Origin: Cunninghamia lanceolata
Lineage: Eukaryota; Streptophyta; Pinopsida; Cupressales; Cupressaceae
Length of the DNA: 64,000 nt
Reading direction: 5' to 3'
Assembly: GCA_027924645.1 (NCBI GenBank)
Contig: BSBN01001017.1
Span: forward strand, 10,442,501 to 10,506,500
The notes under the pieces are model-generated. The model was given only the letters and a program-made list of their open reading frames with translations, ran no database searches and was not told where the DNA came from. Each line of letters starts with the position of its first letter. Position 1 is the first letter of the stretch. The position numbers and the translations under genes are program-made. This document shows positions 1 to 10,100 of this stretch, one piece after another.

Positions 1-484
1 AGCCAGCAGTATGTCATAAATGCAAAGGAAGATGGAGAATGATATTTAGACATCAGGCACATCTTGATTACTAGAAGATGCCCTTCAAGATTGTAGGCCT
101 CACAAAGGAGAGTCTTAAAAATAAGATCATAGAAATACAAGATAAAAGGAGCCCTTTTCAAGAAGAACTATGAGGGAATATACCTTAGATGCCTAGAAAG
201 GTAGGAAGCAGATAAGGTGCTAGCAGAATTACATGACAAGTTTGGAACTGCACATGGATCATCCTTAGCTACCACTCATGCTATCCTCAGGGCAGGGTAT
301 TACTGGCCCACTATTTTTAAAGATACTGCTAAACACATCAAATGTTGTCATATGTGTCAGGTTGTTGCAAATAGAGAAAGATATGTTGCCCACCTTTGCA
401 GCCAGTGATGGAGATGCGCCCATTTGCTCAATCAAAAATGGACTTCATAGGACCTATCAACCCTCCATCATCTTCAGGCCATAG
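1..484 (+). pseudogene. Tat-type gypsy pol fragment (G1): RNase H/INT linker, INT zinc finger, first catalytic Asp
   Basis: This is the start of an integrase that would insert retrotransposon cDNA into host DNA. Frame 1 reads through a linker ending EGIYLRCL, then an HHCC zinc finger (ELHDKFGTAHG, later GYYWP, then KCCHMCQ). A frameshift near 390 moves the reading to another frame, where MDFIGPI (438-458) carries the first catalytic Asp (GAC 441-443). There are in-frame stops at 40-42 and elsewhere upstream. The ORF is cut at 484 by the inserted element L1, and the second half resumes at 4022 in the same frame. The linker and finger wording resemble the Tat/Ogre lineage of Ty3/gypsy (family knowledge). 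The protein is dead: it has stops, a frameshift and an insertion. Confidence 0.85.
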
Positions 485-659
485 TGATGCGGAGGAATCG
501 GGTAATTATCTTACTAAACAGGGCAAACAATCCATTAAAACCCACCAACCTAGGGTTTAGGCTTCAGTCTCCTTTGAATACCCTCTTCTATGTTCAAACA
601 ATACCAAAATACACACTTTCTTTACTATCATCAAGACATACATTATTGTCTCCCCGAAA

Positions 660-1440
660 TATACTTTCCCTCACTTATCGGCTTGACCTTACGCTATCGG
701 TCACTTTCCATATTCTTCCGCCGATATGTCATCTTACTCCGATGAGCGGCTTCTCTTGTGTACCCATCGGCCAGACAGACTTCGTCGGTCGCTAGGCGCA
801 AAGTCTCCCCGACCGCATCACTTGTGCCGATGAGTCTAACAATCCCTTCCATCGATAAGACGTTCACCATCGGTGTAGCCTTTTCCTTGTTTGCTGAACT
901 ACAAACTCACACCGATATGCCTTCTTCTTTCACCGAGACCTTCTGAATTTCTTCTCGACGAACAATCCACTCACTTTCGCCAAGACTTCCTCTTTCAACA
1001 TAACATTTGCTCCTCCAGCTGATAATGCTTCTCTCACCGATGTTTCATTTTTTTATTGCCTATCGGCAAGACTTCTTCTATCGGCCTACCCAAAAACGCC
1101 TCCGCCGATCCCCATCTTCTCTCCGATGCATGTAGTCCATCGTTATGACTCAGGCCGTCAGTGAAAGTTTCACCTCGCCTTCTGATATGTAATCTCACGC
1201 CGAAATCCACATCTCCATCGCCCAAGCATGTATTATCGGCCACACATTCTTCTTGTCTTCCGATAACGAATGTCACACCGAAGCCTCATATCTACCTTGC
1301 TATCGGCGAGACCTTGTGCTATCGGTAGACTTCACATTTGTTCTGCCAATATCATCAGTCATGCCGATGTTCTTTTACTTCACATACACATTAATAGACT
1401 TGCTATAACCAGTTAACACTCCTGCCGATACGCCGATAGC
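660..1440. repeat. CCGAT/ATCGG motif-dense zone in L1 LTR
   Basis: By eye I count at least twenty CCGAT or ATCGG pentamers (often as GCCGAT or ATCGGC) in about 0.8 kb, on alternating strands. Examples are near 677, 718, 824, 1052, 1078, 1101, 1234, 1302, 1354 and 1423-1435. Chance would give only a few. The same zone recurs in the other LTR at about 2640-3425, where some sites are mutated. It could be a protein-binding array, a decayed minisatellite or composition bias. It does not match the usual DRE/CRT core. Confidence 0.6.
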
Positions 1441-1625
1441 ATACAGGTACTTCTTTTCTGTGATCACTTCTATAGATCTCGTGAAGCTTTCTTCCCGATG
1501 GGTTCTAATTGTCTTCCACAATGCCATGGCCATTCTCTGCAACTATACACACGCATATTTCTAAACTAATACAAAAAAGCAAAATAGCACAGAACAACAG
1601 AGAGGAGAAATTAAAAACAGATTGG

Positions 1626-1665
1626 CATTCCACTGGTCTCGACCGAGGTCTCGACCAGTGGAATG
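1626..1665. repeat. 40-bp inverted repeat (hairpin) in L1 3' LTR
   Basis: Outer arms CATTCCACTGGTC and GACCAGTGGAATG are perfect 13-bp reverse complements. The centre holds the direct pair GGTCTCGACC-GA-GGTCTCGACC, so the arms extend further with only two mismatches. It is retained unchanged in the other LTR (3608-3647). On the - transcript it would lie downstream of the TATA-like box at 1787-1797. Confidence 0.85.
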
Positions 1666-1786
1666 AATCAAAACTCGATTGCTCTACAAAACACTAAATT
1701 TTATTTCTCTTTCTGAGATTACACACTTCTTTGTTGCTCCTCTTTTTCTCTTTCCTCCCTTCCTTCTTTAACAAACAGGGACTGCC

Positions 1787-1797
1787 TATTTTAAAGG
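1787..1797 (-). promoter_or_regulatory. TATA-like box of L1 3' LTR
   Basis: On - this reads CCTTTAAAATA, followed downstream by a purine-rich run. It is conserved at 3769-3779 in the 5' LTR. Position inside the LTR fits a U3/R boundary, but no experimental start is visible. Confidence 0.45.
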
Positions 1798-2039
1798 CTC
1801 ACTTCTTGGCAGTTACACACGGTGGAATCTCAATCGATTCGTCACCTCTGCCATTTGTTACACAACAGTTACAACTCGGATAGTTACAACTACTTCTTGC
1901 CAGCTATGCCAAATCAGCTCACAACATGGGACTATCTAGGGGACACATTTGTCCAAATCAAAACAATTGATGCTAGGCCTTACAATAATTAAAATGATAA
2001 TAGGGGGCTTCTTGACGGTAAAGGGGTGCTCCTGCACCA

Positions 2040-2463
2040 TACTCCCAGACTAGAAAAATTTCCATGTCCCATGGAAATGCTCGGTGAGAACTGCAACAAC
2101 GTTGTTCTCTTGGTGTCTTCAAACTTGATGCCTCTGCTACTTGTACCATTCAATGGTGACTCCTCTCAACGGAGTTTAACTGGCTGCTCCTCAAGATGCT
2201 GCTATAAGTCCAACCCTAATGCTGCACCAACACTTCTGTTCCTCACCTAGGAGTCCTCTCATGCCTCTCTCCCTAGGACTTTTGGCGACACTCACTGGAC
2301 CTTCTTCTCATGCCCTTGAACCATCTCCTGTGGTTCCATGACAGATCTCTTATCTGCCTGCTTGCAGCTTGTGGACATGCATCTGCAACCACAAATATTA
2401 GCAAACCAAAACACCAATCTCTCACTTAGATTCCCAGAGCTTTCACTGGCTCTGATACCAATT
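2040..2463 (-). other. L1 internal region, no coding domain
   Basis: This is a 424-bp core between the LTRs. The PBS is at its right end. The left end on - reads GTCTGGGAGTA just before the LTR, which could serve as a weak polypurine tract. Small ORFs here do not resemble gag or pol. The core probably holds only priming and packaging signals. Confidence 0.8.
2448..2460 (-). other. L1 primer-binding site (initiator tRNA-Met type)
   Basis: On - this reads TGGTATCAGAGCC, the standard plant LTR-retrotransposon PBS for the 3' end of initiator tRNA-Met. It lies 3 nt from the end of the 5' LTR and fixes the orientation of L1. Confidence 0.93.
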
Positions 2464-4021
2464 TGATGCGGAGGAATCAAGCAATTATCTTACTAAATAG
2501 GGCGAACAACCCATTAAAACCCACCAACCTAGGGTTTAGGCTTCAGTCTCCTTTGAATACCCTCTTCTATGTTCAAACAATACCAAAATACACACTTTCT
2601 TTACTATCGGCAAGACATACATTATTGTCTCCCCGAAATATACTTTCCCTCACTTATCGGCTTGACCTTATGCTATCGGTCACTTTCCACATTCTTCCGT
2701 CGATATGTCATCTTACTCCGATGAGCGGCTTCTCTTGTGTACCCATCGGCTAGACAAACTTCATCGGTCGCTAGGCGTAAAGTCTCCCTGACCGCATCAC
2801 TCGTGCCGATGAGTCTAACAATCCCTTCCATCGATTAGATATTCACCATCGGTGTAGCCTTTTCCTTGTTCGTCGAACTACAAACTCACACCGATATACC
2901 TTCTTCTTTCACTGAGACCTTCTGAATTTCTTCCCAATGAACAATCCACTCACTTTCGCCAAGACTTCCTCTTTCGACATAACATTTGCTCCTCTGGCCG
3001 ATAATGCTTCTCTCACCTTTGTTGTTTCATTTTTTTATTGCCTATCGGCAAGACTTCTTCTATCGGCCTGCCCAAAAATGCCTCCGCCGATCCCCATCTT
3101 CTCTCCGATGCATGTAGCCCATCGTTATGACTTAGGCCGTCGGTGAAAGTTTCACCTCGCCTTCTGATATGTAACCTCATGCCGAAATCCACATCTCCAT
3201 CACCCAAGCATGTATTATCGGCCACACATTCTTCTTGTCTTTCGATAATGAATGTCACACCGAAGCCTCATATCTACCTTGCTATCGGCGAGACCTTGTA
3301 CTATCGGTAGACTTCACATTTGTTCCGCCGATATCATCGGTCATGCCGATGTTCTTTTACTTCACATACACATTAACAGACTTGCTATAACTAGTTAACA
3401 CTCCTGCCGATACGCCGATAGCATACAGGTACTTCTTTTCTGCGATCACTTCTATAGATCTCGTGAAGCTTTCTTCCCGATGGGTTCTAATTGTCTTCCA
3501 CAATGCCGTGGCCATTCTCTACAACTATACACACGTATATTTCTAAACTAATACAGAAAAGCAAAATAGCATAGAACAACAGAGAGGAGAAATTAAAAAC
3601 AGATTGGCATTCCACTGGTCTCGACCGAGGTCTCGACCAGTGGAATGAATCAAAACTCGATTGCTCTACAAAACACTAAATTTTATTTCTCTTTCTGAGA
3701 TTACACGCTTCTCTGTTGCTCCTCTTTTTCTCTTTCCTCCCTTCCTTCTTTAACAAATAGGGACTGCCTATTTTAAAGGCTCACTTCTTGGCAGTTACAC
3801 ACGGTGGAATCTCAATCGATTCGTCACCTCTGCCATTTGTTACACGACAGTTACAACTTAGACAGTTACAACTACTTCTTTCCAGCTATGCCAAATCGGC
3901 TCACAACATGGGACTATCTAGGGGACACATTTGTCCAAATCAAAACAATTGGCGCTAGGCCTTACAATAATTAAAATGATAATAGGGGGCTTCTTGACGG
4001 TAAAGGGGTGCTCCTGCACCA
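2464..4021 (-). repeat. L1 5' LTR
   Basis: This is the 1558-bp partner of 485-2039. Differences include ATCGGC sites that are lost or gained between copies, which suggests mutation after insertion. It contains the second hairpin (3608-3647) and the TATA-like box (3769-3779) that would drive - transcription into the core. Confidence 0.92.
3608..3647. repeat. 40-bp inverted repeat (hairpin) in L1 5' LTR
   Basis: It is an identical copy of the hairpin at 1626-1665, including both 13-bp arms and the GGTCTCGACC pair. Its conservation contrasts with scattered changes around it. Confidence 0.85.
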
Positions 4022-4830
4022 CATAGGTATGTTTTGACTATTACTGATTACTGTACCAGGTGGATTGAAGCTATCAGCAGTAAGACATGTAATGCTGGGG
4101 ATGTAATCAAGTTTTTGGAAAGCAACATAGTGACCAGGTATGGAATTCCCTATGCTTTGGTATGTGATAATGGGTCTGCCTTTGCTTCAATAAAGTTATC
4201 AAGGTGGGCTTTTGACCATGGAATTATCTTGAAATTTTCCTCAAATTACTATCCTCAAGGGAATGGATTAGCAGAATCGACAAACAAGAATTTATTGATC
4301 ATCATAAAGAAATTGATAGAAAATAACCCAAGGGAGTGGAACACCCTATTGAAGTATGCCTTGTGGGTAGATAGAATCAGGATGAAGGTTGCATTAGGAA
4401 ATTCTCCTTTTCACCTAGTATATGGGGTGGATCCCATCCTCCCTATTAACCTAAAGATCCTCACATTGCAGTTTGCACAAGAATATCTAGGCATGGATAA
4501 CAAACAAGAAGTCAGGTTGCTTTAGTTGATGCACTTAGAAGAAAAAAGGAATAAAGCAATTGATCAATTTGCTAAACATCAGGCTGTTGTTAAACGTTGG
4601 TTTGACAAAAGAGCCAGAGTTAAGGCTTTTCAAATTTTAGATTTAGTCCTGATGTGGGACAAAGCACATGAAAGGAAAGGAGATCATGGTAAATTTGATA
4701 AACTTTGGATAGGTCCCTTTCAAGTTTCAAAAATTTTAGGAGACAACACCTATAGGCTTAAGACTTTAACTGGTGAGGATGTTCCATTACCAGTTAATGG
4801 ATAGTTTCCCAAGCATTATTTTCAAGCTTG
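4022..4830 (+). pseudogene. Tat-type gypsy integrase core and C-terminus (G1), second half
   Basis: This continues the integrase cut at 484. Visible motifs are TDYCTRWIEA, the second catalytic Asp in CDNGSAF (GAT 4166-4168), and the Glu in GNGLAES (GAA 4274-4276). ALWVDRIRMK and SPFHLVYG follow. A TAG at about 4523 breaks the frame before the C-terminal domain, where GKFDKLWIGPFQV (4690-4730) matches the GPF signature. YYPQGNGLAES and ALWVDR are typical of the Tat/Ogre clade (family knowledge). It ends at the TAG at 4802-4804, with readthrough-like wording to about 4830. The catalytic D,D,E residues survive but are split by L1. Confidence 0.9.
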
Positions 4831-5320
4831 AAATAGTGTCATGTAAGTCATGTGTATCATAGTGTGCATATTTGTATAGTTGTTTGTACAATTTGGTTTT
4901 GTTTGTTTGTTTTCTTGTTGAGTTCTATTTTGGTTAGTCAAGATGATGCAACTCATCACCCTAAGAAAGTAACCAAATTGTTAAGATTCAAGTGATGAGA
5001 ACAAATTCATATATAGGTTATGACTCATTTTGAGAAGTGTTGGTGATTAGGTCTGTGATATCTTTTCATCAAGGTGCCTTTTCTTGACCAAAGTGATTCT
5101 TTCACAATGACTCACCTAATAGCCGTAGGTTTGTGGAACACACAAGTATAGGTGTTAAGTGAAAATCTAAAGGGACTCCCTTGCTACCAATGCAATCTCC
5201 AACCTAAATTAGCAAGTGACCATGCCATGCACATTAAGCTTACATGATGACATCATATGAATATAGTGAATAAATATTGAAAATCCAAAAAGAAATAAAA
5301 TTAGGCCATCTAAGTAACTC

Positions 5321-5426
5321 TACCGGGGCTATAGACGCCTGCTGGCAGTGGGACTCTACTTAGGGGGATTGTATAGATAACCTTGTCGGGGCTATGGATG
5401 CCTACTGCGAGTAAGGCTCTATCCAG
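5321..5426. repeat. Two-copy diverged tandem repeat
   Basis: The phrase CGGGGCTATRGAYGCCTRCTG recurs about 62 bp apart (near 5323 and 5386). Each copy is followed by a related GGACTCTAC/GGCTCTATC tail. The copies are clearly diverged. No function is evident. Confidence 0.6.
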
Positions 5427-5991
5427 GTTGGCCATGAGGGATGCTCCCAAACTATGTAGCTTAACATCAGTTACTCATGTTTTCAACTTACTTTCAAGAT
5501 GAAAATAATTAATCATTTGCACACACCTGATCCTTTGTTAGCATTGTTGCCATGATGAAAACCTTATCATTCAGAAAGATTATAATACTTGTACTTAGAA
5601 AGAGTTAAAATACTATGTTAGAATGTGATCACATCACTTGAATCATTAGAATTTAGTTATGTTCTTTGGTGGCAAGTTGTTGTGTGGTTACAAAACACGC
5701 CCCATTTTGACTTGACAAAACAGGGACCCAACTTTTTTGGTACTTTGGCTTGTTATTTTTCTGCTTTGGGGTGGTTTGGTAAAATTAAGTCATATAGGTA
5801 ACCCTTTAGGAGGGTAGATAGGTCAACATGATGGGGTTAGTTGCCAAAGTCAGTATTTCACATTATTAACCTCATAGTTGGAAAGTGCATGAAATTCCAT
5901 GCAGGTTTGCCTTTTGGATCACCCCGAAATTCTTTAAGGGGAGAAAGTTATGATATGTCAAAGTTTTGGTCAAACCTGATATTCCGATGGA

Positions 5992-6573
5992 GGGTGGGTC
6001 ATATTTCAAACATCAGTCATATTATACAAGATCACCCCAATATAAGTTTATCACCCGATAATCACTTGGTCTGTGAATTCTGGACATCAATTTTACATGA
6101 CAGCTGCTATCTATTCGTCAAACGACTTCACATATATTGTGGGGGTCATATTTTTTAATATCTGTCATCTTATGAATATCACCCTTGTCGCAAAATATCA
6201 CCCTATGCCAATATGATGATGACATCATCTAAACCCAACGAATGAAGGAAATCACCATGATGGTGACATCATCATTCTATTTTACCTCGCGGAGGTATAT
6301 ATCCAATGCCCACCATATTCAATAACATGACAGTGACATCATCACAACACAATGTTTAAACAAGGTCACTGACACGGTGATGTCACCCTAATTTTATACA
6401 AAGAGGGGTCATTTTATTTGCAGAGGTCATATTTTGAACATCCCCTAATCTTAAATTCAAGACCCGATTTACTTATGGTCAACGTTGACCACACCACCTT
6501 ATTCTTTTGCATTTGTTTTGCTGCTCAATGTTAGGGGGTCATTTTATCCAGAGGGGGTCATATTTTCAATATC
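5992..6573. promoter_or_regulatory. Array of GGGGTCATATTTT and TGACATCA motifs upstream of the additional ORF
   Basis: GGGTCAT(A)TTT-type motifs occur near 5995, 6141, 6402, 6423, 6534 and 6551, several followed by an ATC/ATCACCC tail. Between them, TGACATCA or its near-palindromic relative GGTGATGTCACC appears at 6220, 6264, 6334 and 6376. TGACATCA differs from the bZIP site TGACGTCA by one CpG-to-CpA change. That it acts as a promoter/enhancer for the ORF starting at 7162 is inference. Confidence 0.45.
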
Positions 6574-6954
6574 ACCCGATCTTTCAAAGATCACCCCCCT
6601 CCTATTTCCCACCATTAAATGGACTTAAATGTAGTAGATAGATTCCCACCAATTGCGAATACAATTCAAACACATGGCATCATCCATGGATTCTCTACAG
6701 AAGATTGACAGATTAAGCCATCCCAACATAGTTTACCCTAATTTGCCCTACGGATGCGTTTAAAGGTAACTTACCAAGGCTATTTTCATTTACCTTGCGA
6801 AAAAACAAGAAATTACAGAGCAAAGAAGTCAAACCCTCATATGAGCTACATGTGAATAGACTAGATCTTCCAGTGTAATGGAACAGGTGATCATCAGCAT
6901 TTACAGTCCTTTTCCATAAATCACCCATCTAACCCAGGAGGAAAGCGTTATCAC

Positions 6955-7155
6955 GTAAGTAATTGAAAAACCCTCCTATTGTTGTTTTGTGCATGTTCAG
7001 GTAGTGTGTTCTTTCTTGTGGTTTGAATCTGTAAATGTGCATATCATGATCAAGTAATGAATAATGAATAAAGTATGCATGATGTAGTAGAGATATATAA
7101 TGTTGTATGAATGCATATAGATATTGTAAAGTAAGACAGATTATGTTTATTGTAG
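6955..7155 (+). other. Possible 201-bp intron in the leader of the G1 additional ORF
   Basis: The 5' end reads CAC|GTAAGT, a full plant donor consensus. The 3' end reads TTTATTGTAG|GAG after a T-rich tract. The interior is AT-rich with no ORF. Splicing would place the ATG at 7162 only 6 nt after the acceptor. It is supported only by the two splice motifs and their position. Confidence 0.4.
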
Positions 7156-7161
7156 GAGTCC

Positions 7162-10100
7162 ATGGCAGATCTCAGGTGGAACAGGTCTAATTCAAAATTT
7201 CTTAAGCCCGTGTTTGTTCAGCCTGAAGGGGTACAATTCAAGATGGCATCATTGGTGACACTCACCAGGGAGATACAGACCTAGCAGTATGATCAACCAG
7301 AATAGATCATGATAAGGACAATACCCTTCTAGATGAAATATATGTTTCAGGAATGTGGCATGTAGCCAGATTCTGATATGCCATGGAAACCCCAGAACTG
7401 GTAGTAGAATGTGCCAGGAACTATAACCCTCAGACTAGGCGAGTGGAGAAGCATAGAAGAGTATATGCCAACTTTTCAATTAAGGGCATCACATCTACTT
7501 TCAATCTGCCAGTTGCAAAGAGGGTGGTTAGTGTGGATCTACATAAACTTGAGACATAATATAATAACAATAAGAAGAATGCAAGGAAGAGGATGTATTA
7601 GTGGAGGTCTAAGAGCAGCACCTACACTACCTCAGCTAAATTGCCCGTACACTTATATAAATTTGATTTTGATGATGAGTACCAGTACATGATTGCCCTA
7701 CTCAGCAGGATGATAGGTCAGCGTCATGCTAGAAATTTTAAGAATTGGATGTTTGGAATCATCCAGATGGTCCTTTATACATATAACAAGCCATTATGGG
7801 CCAAGGTCATCAGAGATGCATTGGATGAAGACATGAGGAACCTGGGAGGTCAGGAATGCTCATTCCATATGACCTCATATGTTGTGTACTCTTGTGCCTA
7901 CAAAGGAACATTTGATTCATTGACTATAGTGGGTAAGGCTAGCGGTGATGTAGATGATGCCCACATATGGGATCACTATCCTCAGCTACAAAGAAAGAAC
8001 TATCTCCAGGATTACAAATTGGTGAATGATACATTCTTTATGCATCTAGTCAGAATCATGGATGAGGACAGAACCAAGAGACTGAGCATGGAGGCTCAGT
8101 AAGTTGTATACAGACATGGTTCTTGGTTCATCCAATATGCCACATTCTCATATATAAGAATAGAGGGATTTAAAGAATAACCCCTTATGCTACCTAGGTA
8201 CCCTACTAATGGGGTGGTCCTGATGGAATTTTTGAGACAAGTGTCTACCATAGTTGTAGCATACAAGGAGCAAAAGAAGATACCTCTGGTACTATTTCCA
8301 GTGTCTATGGGCTGGTATATGTGCTCAGATTCACAGAGGATAGAGCATGCCATGGGTGGTCTAAAACTGATGTATCTACAACTGTTTCCATTGGCTAGAT
8401 CTTATGACCCTTATGGCAGGATGCAGAAAATAATGGGGAAACCTATACATCAGAAGCATCTGGAGGAATTCTAGATAGACTGTGAGGATGAGGCCAAAGT
8501 GAGAAGAAGAAAATACCAGAGGTTCACCCTGAATCGGATAAGGACATTTGACTGCATTCTAGTGCCAGCACAGCTGAAGAAAGATGTTGGTAGAACCATG
8601 TCGAATGAATATGAAGACAAGGTGTACAATGACACCATATTAGCCCCTGATTTAACACAACTAGAGGATATTTCCATGGATCAGTTTACAGGTGGGGTGT
8701 TGCAGTTAACTCAAGCATGGGTAGATGAGTAGATAAATAGATTGAAGAAAAGGGGTGTGGCCCTTATAGTGGATACCAAGAAGAAAAGGCAGGAAATCCC
8801 AGATGAGTAATATGATAACTTCATCAGTGAGAAAAGAAAATCAAATGGCGAGAGGTTACCCAAACAGAAATAGAGGAAAGGTCCCTCTAGAGGAAAGAAA
8901 ATTGATGATGAGCCTAAGGGGGTGATAATCAAAAGGGTTTCCATACCAGCTGCAGGTGTACCAACATCAGGATAGGCATTCACCTCATCTGCACCACCTC
9001 TAAAGGACAAACCCAAGACAAAGAGTATCCTGAGGCCAGCTATTGAAATTGTAAAAGTACAGGATGAGGGCCAAACCTCGCCACATGAGGTAGAAGAAGA
9101 TATCTCGTTTGAAGAAGAGCTAGTAAATAAAGATCCTGCAGGTGATGACCTGATGATGGTTAGCAGAAAGAGGAGGGTGGCACCGCTGACGTCACCACCC
9201 AAGAAGAAAATAACATCTATGCCGGGTGATATCAAGGCTAATCTTATAGTATTGAGAGGAGCTGGTGGTGAAGTGTTTGGGAAGGAGATGCAACATGATG
9301 TGCCACTTCCCACCATAATCAAATTTAAGATAGAGAGAGTAGAGGAACAAGCAAAAGAGACTTTCAAAGTAGGTTAGGATGGTCCTTTCTCCTTGGAAGA
9401 CACTATGGACCTATTAGATGATGAAGTAGTGTAGAATGTAGCCTCTCAGAGAATGGAGACCCTTGTGTCCAGTACCCGCATGACTCCACATTAGACCCCA
9501 TTAGCACAGACGGTGGTATTGGAGGAGGTGAAGCAAACAACTCAAGGAGAAAAAGAAAGTAGCCCAAAGAGGGTAGCCTAACAGATCGGGCTTGACAAGT
9601 TGGTCGATTATGTGACTAGCCCTGCAGTTATAGATTTGACATACAGGAACGATGTGAGCCCCAAAGACAAAGCAAGTGCACCTGATGGGACAAAGAAAGT
9701 TGAAATGGTCAAGTAGGTAGAAGAAGAGAGCAATGCTCTAGATATGGGCTAGCAACAGCATGAGATACCAGCAGAGCCAAAGATAGTGGAAGTCCAACAA
9801 AAGGGCGGGGGTGATAAAGATACATGAGGTGATGATGCTGCCCAGACTCAAGGAGATACAGGAGAAAAAGATAAATTAGGTCATGAGGACCTTAAGGCAC
9901 AAGACATCGTTGCATCCAGTATGGAACAAGAAATGACCCAAGATTAGGGTGATACACTAGGCCCAAACACGTAGACAACCACGGATGTCAACATGCCTCA
10001 AGATGAGGAAAATACTAAGGTTGATGAAACTTAGGAAGAGGGAGTGCATGATCAAGTGTAGGATCATCATGTGGACATTCCACAGGATCCTTCCCCATAG

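Larger units (their letters stand above)
485..2039 (-). repeat. L1 3' LTR
   Basis: This is the 1555-bp copy at the downstream end of L1 on -. It is nearly collinear with 2464-4021, with scattered substitutions, mostly transitions. It contains the CCGAT/ATCGG-rich zone, a 40-bp hairpin and a TATA-like box. ORFs of 60-100 codons inside it are open in both LTR copies but carry no domain I know. Confidence 0.92.
485..4021 (-). mobile_element. L1: non-autonomous LTR retrotransposon with long LTRs and a tiny internal region
   Basis: Two direct repeats of about 1.56 kb (485-2039 and 2464-4021) flank only 424 bp. Both repeats start TGATGCGG and end GCACCA on +, so they have TG...CA ends. A perfect 5-bp TSD, CATAG, lies at 480-484 and 4022-4026. 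A PBS matching initiator tRNA-Met sits 3 nt inside the right repeat, so the element runs on -. The internal region holds no recognisable gag, protease, integrase or RT. It must have depended on enzymes of another element. The large-LTR/small-core plan lies between TRIM and LARD classes. It interrupts the G1 integrase without altering the frame across the site. Confidence 0.93.
4831..6954 (+). other. Non-coding region between G1 pol and its additional ORF
   Basis: These 2.1 kb have no convincing ORF. They contain a diverged tandem duplication (5321-5426), six GGGGTCATATTTT-like motifs and four TGACATCA-like sites (5992-6573). The stretch 6600-6954 leads to a canonical 5' splice signal. Tat elements often carry long spacers and extra ORFs in this position (family knowledge). 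Confidence 0.6.

Noticed and set aside
484..795. A 103-codon + ORF starting at the L1 left end (copy at 2463-2753)
   Set aside because: It runs antisense to the element through LTR DNA and starts outside the LTR by chance. No recognisable protein.
1034..1276. An 80-codon ORF on - open in both L1 LTRs (also 3013-3258)
   Set aside because: The copies are open only because the LTRs are near-identical. There is no domain, and the ORF lies in the motif-dense zone with biased composition.
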